Positions 52,547 to 60,730 of a stretch of DNA of 64,000 nucleotides are shown one piece after another. A program made the position numbers and the translations under genes. Source of the stretch: CAKRJP01 sp963597615 (GTDB taxonomy: Bacteria; Bacillota; Clostridia; Lachnospirales; Lachnospiraceae); contig CAVBQS010000053.1 of the NCBI GenBank assembly GCA_963597615.1, forward strand, positions 190,576-254,575, read 5' to 3'. The notes beneath the pieces were generated by a model, which was given only the letters and a program-made list of their open reading frames with translations, made no database searches and was not told the DNA's origin. The number at the start of each line of letters is the position of its first letter. Positions within the stretch are counted from its first letter, which is position 1.

Positions 52547-53572
52547 ATGGATTACAAGAAAGCAGGCGTTGATATTGAAGCAGGTTACAAGTCAGTAGAG
52601 CTTATGAAAGAGCATGTAAAGAAAACCATGCGTCCGGAGGTTCTTGGTGGATTAGGGGGATTTTCAGGAGCATTCTCCCTGGATAAGATTAAAGATATGG
52701 AAGAACCTGTATTGTTATCCGGTACTGATGGATGTGGAACTAAGGTAAAGTTAGCATTTGTTATGGACAAGCATGATACCATTGGTATTGATGCTGTTGC
52801 TATGTGCGTAAATGATATTGCATGTGCAGGTGGAGAACCCCTGTTCTTCTTGGATTATATTGCATGTGGAAAGAACTACCCAGAAAAGATTGCAACCATT
52901 GTCAGTGGTGTAGCAGAAGGATGTCTTCAATCAGATGCAGCCCTCATCGGTGGTGAGACTGCAGAACATCCTGGGCTTATGCCAGAGGATGAGTATGATC
53001 TGGCTGGATTTGCAGTTGGTGTGGTAGATAAAAAAGACCTAATTACTGGAGAAAATTTAAAAGACGGAGACGTACTGATTGGAATGGCGTCTTCTGGTGT
53101 TCACAGCAACGGATTCTCGCTGGTTCGAAGCGTTTTTGATATGACAAAAGAGTCTTTGGATACTTATTATGATGAATTAGGAAAGACTTTGGGAGAGGCT
53201 TTGATCGCTCCTACAAGAATTTATGTTCAGGCCCTTAAGAGTATTAAAAAAGCAGGGGTTACCGTAAAGGCATGCAGCCATATTACCGGAGGCGGCTTCT
53301 ACGAAAACGTTCCACGTATGCTGGTAGAGGGAACCCACGCAGTTATCGAAAAAGACAGCTATGATATCCCTCCAATCTTTAAGCTTTTGGCAAAGAAGGG
53401 GGACATTGCAGAGCGGATGATGTACAACACCTTCAACATGGGACTTGGAATGATAGTTGCAGTGGATCCTGCTGATGTGGATGCTACTATGAAGGCTATT
53501 GAGAAAGCTGGAGACAAACCATATATCGTTGGACATATAGAAGCTGGAGAAAAGGGAGTTACATTATGCTAA
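52547..53572 (+). CDS. purM: Phosphoribosylformylglycinamidine cyclo-ligase
   Basis: The 341-residue AIR synthetase shows YKKAGVDIEAG at the N-terminus, GGFSGAFSL, LLSGTDGCGTKVKLAF, MCVNDIACAGGEPLFFLDYIACG, LIGGETAEHPG, and ASSGVHSNGFSLVR. It closes the imidazole ring in purine synthesis. It follows purE by 32 bases and overlaps purN by seven. Confidence 0.97.
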   Translation: MDYKKAGVDIEAGYKSVELMKEHVKKTMRPEVLGGLGGFSGAFSLDKIKDMEEPVLLSGTDGCGTKVKLAFVMDKHDTIGIDAVAMCVNDIACAGGEPLFFLDYIACGKNYPEKIATIVSGVAEGCLQSDAALIGGETAEHPGLMPEDEYDLAGFAVGVVDKKDLITGENLKDGDVLIGMASSGVHSNGFSLVRSVFDMTKESLDTYYDELGKTLGEALIAPTRIYVQALKSIKKAGVTVKACSHITGGGFYENVPRMLVEGTHAVIEKDSYDIPPIFKLLAKKGDIAERMMYNTFNMGLGMIVAVDPADVDATMKAIEKAGDKPYIVGHIEAGEKGVTLC

Positions 53573-54192
53573 ATGTAGTGGTACTGGTCTCTGGAGGAGG
53601 AACCAACCTTCAGGCTATTATTGATGCAGTGGAAAGTGGAGCCATTACAAATACGAAACTAGTAGGAGTTATAAGCAATAATAAAGGGGCTTATGCCTTA
53701 GAGCGAGCAGCAAAACATAAGATTCCCGGAACTTGTATTTCTCCTAAGGATTTTGAAAGTAGATATGACTTTAATCAGGCGTTTTTGGACAAGTTGGACC
53801 AATTAAATCCGGATCTGATTGTGTTGGCAGGATTTTTGGTGGTGATTCCACCGGCTATGATTCAAAAATATGAGAATCGTATTATTAATATTCATCCATC
53901 CCTGATTCCCTCTTTTTGTGGAACTGGCTATTATGGACTGAAGGTTCATGAAGCTGCCTTGGCAAGAGGTGTAAAGGTGGTGGGAGCTACCGTGCATTTT
54001 GTAGATGAGGGAACAGATACAGGCCCCATTATTTTGCAGAAGGCTGTGGAAGTAAAGCCAGGGGATAGCCCAAAAGATTTACAACTTCGAGTAATGGAAG
54101 AGGCGGAGTGGAAGATCCTTCCAAAGGCTATCGACCTAATCGCAAATAACAAGGTGAAGGTGGAAGATGGAAAAGCCATCATCTTAGAGTAA
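53566..54192 (+). CDS. purN: Phosphoribosylglycinamide formyltransferase
   Basis: The 208-residue enzyme adds the first formyl group using formyl-tetrahydrofolate. It has VVLVSGGGTNLQAIIDA, the catalytic region NIHPSLIPSFCGTGYYG and GATVHFVDEGTDTGPII with the active aspartate. The SFCGTGYYG variant differs from the textbook AFPG loop but keeps the catalytic residues. It starts within purM (ATGCTAA overlap). Confidence 0.96.
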   Translation: MLNVVVLVSGGGTNLQAIIDAVESGAITNTKLVGVISNNKGAYALERAAKHKIPGTCISPKDFESRYDFNQAFLDKLDQLNPDLIVLAGFLVVIPPAMIQKYENRIINIHPSLIPSFCGTGYYGLKVHEAALARGVKVVGATVHFVDEGTDTGPIILQKAVEVKPGDSPKDLQLRVMEEAEWKILPKAIDLIANNKVKVEDGKAIILE

Positions 54193-54226
54193 TTACGAAT
54201 CTGTTTGAATTTCATAGGAGGAGAAC

Positions 54227-55498
54227 ATGAAGGTATTAATTGTTGGAAGCGGTGGACGTGAGCATGCCATTGCCATGAGCGTAGCAAAAAGTGATAAGGT
54301 AGAGAAAATTTATTGTGCACCAGGAAACGCAGGAATTGCTGAATATGCAGAATGCGTTGCTATAGGTGCTATGGAATTTGATGAATTAGTTGACTTTGCG
54401 AAAGAAAAATCCGTAGATCTGGTCATCGTTGGAATGGATGATCCTTTGGTAGGCGGTTTGGTAGACCAGCTGGAAGATGCTGGAATCCGCACCTTTGGAC
54501 CTAGAAAGAATGCGGCAATTTTAGAGGGATCTAAGGCATTCTCTAAGGATTTAATGAAAAAATATAACATTCCTACAGCAGCTTACGAGAATTTTACAGA
54601 TCCAGATGCAGCTCTTAAGTATTTGGAAACTGCAAAGATGCCAATTGTATTAAAGGCAGATGGTTTGGCCCTTGGAAAGGGTGTCTTAATCTGTAATACC
54701 TTAGAGGAAGCTAAGGCTGGTGTAAAAGAGATCATGCTGGATAAGAAATTTGGCTCTGCAGGAAATGAGATGGTTGTGGAAGAATTCATGACAGGCCGTG
54801 AGGTATCGGTTCTCTCCTTTGTAGATGGAAAGACTATCAAAACCATGACATCTGCTCAAGATCATAAGAGGGCCGGAGACGGTGATACTGGTTTAAATAC
54901 CGGCGGAATGGGAACTTTCTCTCCAAGTCCTTTCTATACAGAGGAAGTAGATGCCTTCTGTAAGAAATATATTTATCAGGCCACAGTAGATGCTATGAGA
55001 GCAGAGGGAAGAGAATTTAAGGGAATCATTTTCTTTGGCTTAATGCTTACGGAAGATGGACCAAAGGTATTAGAGTATAATGCCAGATTTGGAGATCCGG
55101 AAGCTCAGGTGGTTCTTCCTCGTATGAAGAATGATCTTGTAGAAGTGGCAGAGGCTTGTATTGATGGAAACCTAGATCAGATTGATCTGCAGTTTGAAGA
55201 CAATGCAGCAGTATGTGTGGTATTAGCTAGCCAAGGATACCCTGTAAAATATGACAAGGGACTTGAAATTACCGGCTTGGAAGAGTTTAAGAACCATGAA
55301 GGTTATTATTGTTTTCATGCAGGTACCAAGTTTGATGGAGATAAGATTGTCACAAACGGAGGTCGTGTGCTGGGAGTAACTGCCAAGGGGGCGGATTTAA
55401 AAGAGGCAAGAGCCAATGCCTATGCTGCCACCGAGTGGGTACAGTTTGCAAACAAGTATATGCGTCATGATATTGGAAAAGCTATCGATGAGGCGTAA
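54227..55498 (+). CDS. purD: Phosphoribosylamine--glycine ligase
   Basis: The 423-residue ATP-grasp enzyme shows MKVLIVGSGGREHAIA, GPRKNAAILEGSKAFSKDLM, VLKADGLALGKGV, DHKRAGDGDTGLNTGGMGTFSP and the metal-binding LEYNARFGDPEAQ. It forms glycinamide ribonucleotide, the substrate of PurN encoded upstream. AGGAGG precedes the ATG. A terminator ends the operon; purC, F, L, H and K are not in the window. Confidence 0.97.
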   Translation: MKVLIVGSGGREHAIAMSVAKSDKVEKIYCAPGNAGIAEYAECVAIGAMEFDELVDFAKEKSVDLVIVGMDDPLVGGLVDQLEDAGIRTFGPRKNAAILEGSKAFSKDLMKKYNIPTAAYENFTDPDAALKYLETAKMPIVLKADGLALGKGVLICNTLEEAKAGVKEIMLDKKFGSAGNEMVVEEFMTGREVSVLSFVDGKTIKTMTSAQDHKRAGDGDTGLNTGGMGTFSPSPFYTEEVDAFCKKYIYQATVDAMRAEGREFKGIIFFGLMLTEDGPKVLEYNARFGDPEAQVVLPRMKNDLVEVAEACIDGNLDQIDLQFEDNAAVCVVLASQGYPVKYDKGLEITGLEEFKNHEGYYCFHAGTKFDGDKIVTNGGRVLGVTAKGADLKEARANAYAATEWVQFANKYMRHDIGKAIDEA

Positions 55499-55525
55499 AA
55501 GAAATAAAAAAATATACATAAAAAC

Positions 55526-55561
55526 AAAAAGATGCTGCTTGTGAAAAGGTGGCATCTTTTT
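55526..55561 (+). terminator. Terminator after purD
   Basis: AAAAAGATGC pairs with GCATCTTTTT with a small inner stem; a second T-run follows shortly after. Confidence 0.8.
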
Positions 55562-55594
55562 GCTTTTTTCAAAGCTTTTCTGGGGGTCTGCTTC

Positions 55595-55636
55595 TTGCAT
55601 CTAGGAAGTCCCTATGCTACAATGTGTAGAACACAT
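55595..55636 (+). promoter_or_regulatory. Promoter and operator of the GntR-clpC operon
   Basis: TTGCAT (55595-55600), 17-base spacer and TACAAT (55618-55623) form a strong promoter. A 15-base inverted repeat ATGTGT-AGA-ACACAT (55622-55636) starts within the -10 and covers the start site, placed for repression by the GntR-type protein encoded next. Confidence 0.7.
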
Positions 55637-55661
55637 GTCATGAGATAAGGTTGGTGACCAA

Positions 55662-56042
55662 ATGATAATAGAAATAGATTTTCAAAGTGATGAAGCTTTT
55701 TATGTGCAGATTCAAAATCAGATTATAATGGGGATTGCCACAGATGTACTTAGAGAGGGGGATGTACTTCCTTCTGTAAGGCAGATGGCAGACATGGTAG
55801 GCATCAATATGCATACGGTAAATAAGGCTTATTCCATGCTTCGACAGGAAGGCTTTATTCAGCTTGACAGGAGAAAAGGAGCTGTGATTTGTCTGGATAT
55901 GGACAAGGCAAAAGATCTCTTGAAATTAAAAGATACTTTAGAACTTTTGCTGGCAAGAAGCAGCTGCAAGAATATCACCAGAGAAGAGGTGCATTTGCTG
56001 GTGGATGAAATTTATGATGGCTATGGAAAGGACAGAGGATAA
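55662..56042 (+). CDS. Short GntR-family (YtrA-like) regulator
   Basis: The 126-residue protein has the winged helix of GntR regulators (YVQIQNQIIMGIATDVLREGDVLPSVRQMADMVGINMHTVNKAYSMLRQEGFIQLDRRKGAVI) and only a short helical tail (about 80-126), as in the YtrA group, which lacks a ligand domain. Its stop is followed without a gap by the clpC start, so the two are tightly coupled. It probably represses its own operon through the inverted repeat at the promoter. Confidence 0.92.
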   Translation: MIIEIDFQSDEAFYVQIQNQIIMGIATDVLREGDVLPSVRQMADMVGINMHTVNKAYSMLRQEGFIQLDRRKGAVICLDMDKAKDLLKLKDTLELLLARSSCKNITREEVHLLVDEIYDGYGKDRG

Positions 56043-58481
56043 ATGAAGTATACGAAACAGGCGAAAGAAGCATTAGATTTCGCTGGAAAGATTGCGGCAA
56101 AATTAAGACATCCTTACATAGGGACAGAACACCTGCTTTTGGGACTTTGCCGTAATTATACAAGTGTGGCAGGACAGATTTTGTCCAGCAATAAGGTGGA
56201 GGAAGACAAGGTTTTAAAAGTGGTGGAGGAACTTTTATCACCTCAAAAAGAGACCTTAGGAAAGAAGAGAATCCGTCCACAAAAAAGTCCGAGACTTGCC
56301 TGCATTTTGGAGGAGAGTAAGGATGAAGCTACTCGTTCGGGTTCTAAAGAGATTGGAACAGAGCATATGCTCTTAGCCCTTCTTCGGGATGTAGACTGTG
56401 TAGCAGCCAGAACCTTAATGACTTTGAATGTTGATATTCAGGAGATTTTTTCCGAGATTTTGGAAGTTTTGGGATTGGATCCTAGAACCTATCACGAAGA
56501 AGCTCAGTTAGGAGCCGCAAGAGGCGGCATTATGGAACAGTATGGTACAGATCTTACTGCTAAGGCAGAGGAAGGAAAGTTAGACCCTGTTATTGGAAGA
56601 GAAAAGGAAATTCACCGTCTCATGCAGGTTTTAAGTCGAAGAACCAAGAATAATCCATGTATGATTGGAGAGCCGGGTGTTGGAAAGACTGCCGTAATAG
56701 AAGGCTTGGCGGCTCAGATTGCAGAGGGCCTAGTTCCGGAACATATGAAGAATAAGCGGATTTATACCCTGGATTTGGCAGCCCTAGTGGCAGGTTCCAA
56801 GTACCGGGGAGAATTCGAAGAGCGAATGAAGCGTATGCTAAGAGAAGTGAAGGCTTCAGGCAATATTATACTATTTTTAGATGAGATTCATACTATTATT
56901 GGAGCTGGCGGGGCAGAGGGCGCTATGGATGCAGCCAATATTTTGAAGCCCTCTTTGGCTAGAGGAGAGATTCAACTCATAGGAGCCACCACCATAGAGG
57001 AATATCGAAAGTATATTGAAAAGGATGCGGCTTTAGAGCGTAGATTCCAGCCTATAACAGTAGAAGAACCTTCCAAGGAACTTTGCCTTGAGATTTTAAA
57101 AGGCTTAAAGGAAAAATATGAGGTTCACCACGAAGTGACCATTGAGGAGACTGCTCTTGAGATGGCAGTGACCCTTACTGCCCGTTTTGTTAACGACAGG
57201 TATTTGCCGGATAAGGCCATTGATGTGTTGGATGAAGCTTGTGCTAGAGCCGGACTGCAAGGCTTTAAGGTTCCAGAGATCATGCATGCCTATGAAAAAG
57301 AACTAGAAACCTTAAAAGCAGAATTTGAAAAGTTTCTAAAGGATGGAGAGTTTACATCCGCTTCTAACATAAAAAAGCAAATAGAAGAGATCCAGAAAAA
57401 ATTGGATCAGACAAAAAAACGTTTTCAAAAGAAATGTGCCAATGCTGAGATTTCAGTGGGAGAGGAAGATATTGCAACGGTTATTTCCCAGTGGACAGGT
57501 ATTCCCGTTCAGAAGATTTCTCAGTCCGACACAGAGCGATTGAAGAATTTGGAGAGAGAGCTTCATAAACGAGTGGTAGGACAGGATGAGGCTGTAACAG
57601 CAGTGGCAAAGGCAGTAAAAAGAGGCCGTATTGGCTTGAAGGATCCAAAACGCCCCATTGGATCTTTCCTATTCTTAGGTCCTACCGGTGTGGGAAAGAC
57701 GGAACTTTCTAAGGCTTTGTCAGAGGCTTTGTTTGGAACAGAGGAATCCATGATCCGGGTAGATATGTCGGAATATATGGAAAAACACAGCGTTTCCAAG
57801 ATGATTGGTTCCCCTCCGGGATATGTAGGCCACGATGATGGAGGTCAGTTAAGTGAGCAGGTGCGAAGACACCCTTACTCTGTGGTACTTTTTGATGAAA
57901 TTGAAAAGGCGCATCCAGATGTGTTTAATATTCTATTACAGGTCTTAGACGATGGACATATTACAGATTCCCATGGACGCAAAGTGGATTTTAGCAATAC
58001 CGTTATTGTTATGACTTCCAATGCAGGAGCCCAGGCAATTATAGACCCTAAAAAATTAGGATTTCATGCCCAGGCAGACCCTCAGGGAGATTATAAGCGC
58101 ATGAAAGATAATGTGATGCGGGAAGTGAAGCTGATTTTCCGGCCAGAATTTTTGAATCGTATTGATGAAGTGTTGGTTTTTAAACCACTGACAGAGGAAC
58201 AGATGAAGAAAATTGTTTCTCTTCTTTGTGGGGATCTTATAAAGAGAGCAAAAGACCAGATTGATATAAGTCTTACTATTAGAGATTCTGTGAAAAAACA
58301 TATTGTGGAAACTGGTACTGATCAAAAATACGGGGCAAGACCTTTGAGGCGGGCAGTGCAAAGTCAGTTAGAAGATTTGCTGGCAGAAGAGATTTTGAAT
58401 GGCAATATCACAAGGGGCACCCAGGTGGTAGCTGGACTTCATAAAAAAGAAATTAAATTTGAAACAAAGGCTACAAATTAG
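56043..58481 (+). CDS. clpC: Clp protease ATPase subunit ClpC
   Basis: The 812-residue AAA+ protein has two N-terminal Clp repeats (about 1-145), AAA-1 with GEPGVGKTAV and FLDEIHTIIGAG, a UVR motif and coiled middle region (LKDGEFTSASNIKKQIEEIQKKL, about 425-450), and AAA-2 with GPTGVGKTEL and SPPGYVGHDDGGQL. It unfolds proteins for ClpP. In many Firmicutes clpC follows ctsR-mcsA-mcsB; here a GntR-type gene takes that place, so the arginine-phosphate system is not part of this operon. No spaced ribosome-binding site other than those inside the upstream gene end is visible, consistent with coupling. Confidence 0.96.
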   Translation: MKYTKQAKEALDFAGKIAAKLRHPYIGTEHLLLGLCRNYTSVAGQILSSNKVEEDKVLKVVEELLSPQKETLGKKRIRPQKSPRLACILEESKDEATRSGSKEIGTEHMLLALLRDVDCVAARTLMTLNVDIQEIFSEILEVLGLDPRTYHEEAQLGAARGGIMEQYGTDLTAKAEEGKLDPVIGREKEIHRLMQVLSRRTKNNPCMIGEPGVGKTAVIEGLAAQIAEGLVPEHMKNKRIYTLDLAALVAGSKYRGEFEERMKRMLREVKASGNIILFLDEIHTIIGAGGAEGAMDAANILKPSLARGEIQLIGATTIEEYRKYIEKDAALERRFQPITVEEPSKELCLEILKGLKEKYEVHHEVTIEETALEMAVTLTARFVNDRYLPDKAIDVLDEACARAGLQGFKVPEIMHAYEKELETLKAEFEKFLKDGEFTSASNIKKQIEEIQKKLDQTKKRFQKKCANAEISVGEEDIATVISQWTGIPVQKISQSDTERLKNLERELHKRVVGQDEAVTAVAKAVKRGRIGLKDPKRPIGSFLFLGPTGVGKTELSKALSEALFGTEESMIRVDMSEYMEKHSVSKMIGSPPGYVGHDDGGQLSEQVRRHPYSVVLFDEIEKAHPDVFNILLQVLDDGHITDSHGRKVDFSNTVIVMTSNAGAQAIIDPKKLGFHAQADPQGDYKRMKDNVMREVKLIFRPEFLNRIDEVLVFKPLTEEQMKKIVSLLCGDLIKRAKDQIDISLTIRDSVKKHIVETGTDQKYGARPLRRAVQSQLEDLLAEEILNGNITRGTQVVAGLHKKEIKFETKATN

Positions 58482-58489
58482 AAATAATT

Positions 58490-58521
58490 TAGGGTAAAAT
58501 AAGACCAGAAAAAATACCCTA
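58490..58521. promoter_or_regulatory. Inverted repeat overlapping a ribosome-binding site
   Basis: TAGGGTA (58490-58496) and TACCCTA (58515-58521) can pair across 18 bases; the right arm touches the AGGAGG site of the following gene (58521-58526). Confidence 0.45.
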
Positions 58522-58534
58522 GGAGGAGAATACA

Positions 58535-58948
58535 ATGGCAGTTGTAAAGGAACTATTAAGAGCAGAGGCGGATGGAACTCTAAGCTTTGGAGATTACACA
58601 TTAGCAAGTAAGACAAAGTTAGAGGACTTCGAATTCCAGGGAGATCTGTATAAAGTAAAGACATTTTCAGGCATTACCAAGTTAGAGAAGAATGGAATGT
58701 TTGTTTACGAATCTGTACCAGGTACTACGGTAGAGAATTTTAAGGCTACTGAGAATGAAGTAAGCTTTAAGGTATCAGGACCTTCTGATGCACAATTTAC
58801 AGTAGGCGTTGAAGATGATAGTGAGTATGTAGTATTTATGGATGGTGTCAACATTGGAGATATGATGACAAATCTTACAGGTAAGATCAGTGTCAGTGCA
58901 GAGCTTGATAATGATAAGTCTGTAGAGATTAAAATTCAGAAAAGATAG
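58535..58948 (+). CDS. Conserved 137-residue protein of unknown function
   Basis: The soluble, acidic, beta-rich protein (MAVVKELLRAEADGTLSFGDYTLASKTKL; KLEKNGMFVYESVPGTTVENF) belongs to a small family that I associate with Lachnospiraceae and related Clostridia. Some database entries of this type carry the name endosialidase, but nothing in this sequence supports a glycosidase. AGGAGGAG gives it a very strong ribosome-binding site, so it is probably abundant. It lies between clpC and radA. Confidence 0.75.
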   Translation: MAVVKELLRAEADGTLSFGDYTLASKTKLEDFEFQGDLYKVKTFSGITKLEKNGMFVYESVPGTTVENFKATENEVSFKVSGPSDAQFTVGVEDDSEYVVFMDGVNIGDMMTNLTGKISVSAELDNDKSVEIKIQKR

Positions 58949-59058
58949 TTTTGAATTATTTGAATATACTTGCAAAAAAATAAGATTTGGAGATAAGAGC
59001 TGCAGATATTGCGGCTCTTATCTGTTTAAAGGACCTGGTAGGAATAGAGAGGAGATTT

Positions 59059-60417
59059 ATGGCAAAGGCAAATAAAACTGTATATTTTTGTCAAAATTGT
59101 GGACATGAGGAGAGAAAGTGGCTGGGACAGTGCCCTATGTGTAAGGAATGGAATACCTTTGTAGAGGAAAAAGTATCCCAGGCGTCCACTTTAGCAGCTA
59201 GCCGCAGAAAAGACCAGGCTACCCTTGTGACATTAAAAAGCGTAGAAATCAATCAGGATGAAAGGATGAAGACGGGAATCGGAGAATTAGACCGGGTCTT
59301 AGGAGGAGGCATTGTTCCAGGCTCGTTGGTACTGGTGGGTGGAGATCCGGGAATCGGAAAATCAACCCTCCTTCTTCAGGTATGCAGGAAGTTGGCTGAT
59401 CAAAATCAGAAGGTTCTCTACATTTCCGGAGAGGAGTCTCTTAGACAGATTAAACTTCGGGCAAATCGCATGGGAGAATTCGCGGATTCTCTATATCTTC
59501 TATGTGAAACCAATCTGGGAATCATTCGGGAAACCATAGAGTCCTTTAAACCGGATGTGGTGATTATTGACTCAATACAGACAATGTATAATGAAGAAGT
59601 ATCTTCAGCCCCTGGAAGTGTATCCCAGGTTAGGGAGTCTACCAATATATTTATGCAGCTGGCAAAAGGATTGAATGTTTCTATTTTTATTGTGGGACAT
59701 GTGACAAAAGAAGGAACAGTTGCCGGGCCTAGAGTCTTAGAACATATGGTGGACACCGTATTATATTTTGAAGGAGACCGTCATGCTTCTTATAGAATCC
59801 TAAGAGGTGTAAAAAATCGTTTTGGTTCTACCAATGAAATAGGAGTCTTTGAAATGCAAAAAACAGGCCTGATGGAAGTAGAGAACCCCTCTGAGTTTAT
59901 GCTTAGCGGAAGACCGGAAAATGCATCAGGATCTGTGGTGGCCTGTGCTATGGAGGGAACCAGACCTATGCTTATGGAAATTCAGGCCTTGGTATGTAAG
60001 ACAAATTTCGGATTTCCTAGACGTACAGCAGCAGGAGTAGACTTTAATCGCATTAATCTGTTAATGGCTGTTTTAGAAAAGAGAATTGGCTTAGCTCTGT
60101 CAGATTATGATGCCTATATTAATATAGCTGGAGGCATCCGAATGAATGAGCCGGCAGCGGATCTTGGAATTGTAATGGCAATTATCTCCAGTTATAAAAA
60201 TCAGGCCATTTCTGAACATCTGATTGCCTTTGGAGAAGTAGGATTAAGCGGAGAAGTTCGAGGTGTAACTATGCCGGAGCAAAGAGTAGCGGAAGCAAAG
60301 AAGCTTGGCTTTACCACCTGTATTCTGCCTGAGGTATCCTTAAAGGCTTTAAGTTCCGTGGATGGTATGGAGATTATAGGGGTGAAGAATGTTAGAGAGG
60401 TTATGGAATACATATAA
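59059..60417 (+). CDS. radA: DNA repair protein RadA
   Basis: The start is ATG 59059 behind GAGGAG; the longer frame from 58987 has no site. The 452-residue protein has a C4 zinc finger (C11, C14, C25, C28 in CQNCGHEERKWLGQCPMC), a RecA-like ATPase with GDPGIGKST and IIDSIQTMY, the RadA motif KNRFGSTNEIG, and a C-terminal Lon-like domain (GGIRMNEPAADLGIVMAI; GEVGLSGEVRGV). It drives branch migration in recombination. The clpC-radA order is common in Firmicutes. Confidence 0.95.
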   Translation: MAKANKTVYFCQNCGHEERKWLGQCPMCKEWNTFVEEKVSQASTLAASRRKDQATLVTLKSVEINQDERMKTGIGELDRVLGGGIVPGSLVLVGGDPGIGKSTLLLQVCRKLADQNQKVLYISGEESLRQIKLRANRMGEFADSLYLLCETNLGIIRETIESFKPDVVIIDSIQTMYNEEVSSAPGSVSQVRESTNIFMQLAKGLNVSIFIVGHVTKEGTVAGPRVLEHMVDTVLYFEGDRHASYRILRGVKNRFGSTNEIGVFEMQKTGLMEVENPSEFMLSGRPENASGSVVACAMEGTRPMLMEIQALVCKTNFGFPRRTAAGVDFNRINLLMAVLEKRIGLALSDYDAYINIAGGIRMNEPAADLGIVMAIISSYKNQAISEHLIAFGEVGLSGEVRGVTMPEQRVAEAKKLGFTTCILPEVSLKALSSVDGMEIIGVKNVREVMEYI

Positions 60418-60483
60418 GAAAATATGAAAAATTGTCTTTGAATTGTTTAAAATGTTTAAATTGAATAAAAAATAAAAACATTG

Positions 60484-60512
60484 TTGACAATTCAAGACTA
60501 TGATGGTAATCT
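60484..60512 (+). promoter_or_regulatory. Strong promoter of a structured leader or small RNA
   Basis: TTGACA (60484-60489), 17-base spacer, TAATCT (60507-60512). Upstream is AT-rich. Transcription would begin near 60519. Confidence 0.8.
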
Positions 60513-60518
60513 ATAGAA

Positions 60519-60653
60519 GCTGTCGCGTGAGACAAGTCTGGAAAGCACTGTGGCTTACGAGATTGCAAAAAAAGAAGGTAACTTCCAGAAGTAAGTGCAA
60601 ATAGAATAAAGGTTTGTGTGATAGATTCCTATCACGCAGACCTTTATTTTTTT
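60519..60653 (+). ncRNA. Candidate structured RNA (leader or small RNA) with terminator
   Basis: In the 313-base gap after radA, a strong promoter and a 17-bp terminator hairpin (60608-60624 with 60629-60645, then seven T at 60647-60653) delimit about 135 bases. Inside, TGTC/GACA closes a GCGTGA loop (60521-60534); TCTGGAA (60537-60543) matches TTCCAGA (60583-60589); CTTAC (60554-60558) matches GTAAG (60591-60595) with GCA/TGC extending it; GAAGGTAACTTC is a small GNRA-loop hairpin. The middle pairings cross, so they form a pseudoknot or exclude each other. I match it to no known riboswitch class. It precedes a regulator-adhesin operon. Confidence 0.6.
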
Positions 60654-60681
60654 GCAAAAAAATAGAGAAACCACGTAAACA

Positions 60682-60719
60682 AGGCATTTTGAAGGAAAGG
60701 AGGCATTTTGAAGGAAAGG
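60682..60719 (+). repeat. Exact 19-bp tandem duplication before the HTH gene
   Basis: The unit AGGCATTTTGAAGGAAAGG occurs twice without a gap. Each copy carries a purine-rich ribosome-binding-site-like end; the second lies directly upstream of the ATG at 60731. Confidence 0.95.
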
Positions 60720-60730
60720 AGGAATGTGTA

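Noticed and set aside
60418..60653. 6S RNA, SRP RNA or c-di-GMP riboswitch
   Set aside because: The 6S bubble, the SRP GGAAGGAAGCA loop and the GEMM core (GCAAAGCC with GGTA) are absent; only part of the SRP-like string GTCTGGAAAGCA is present by chance.
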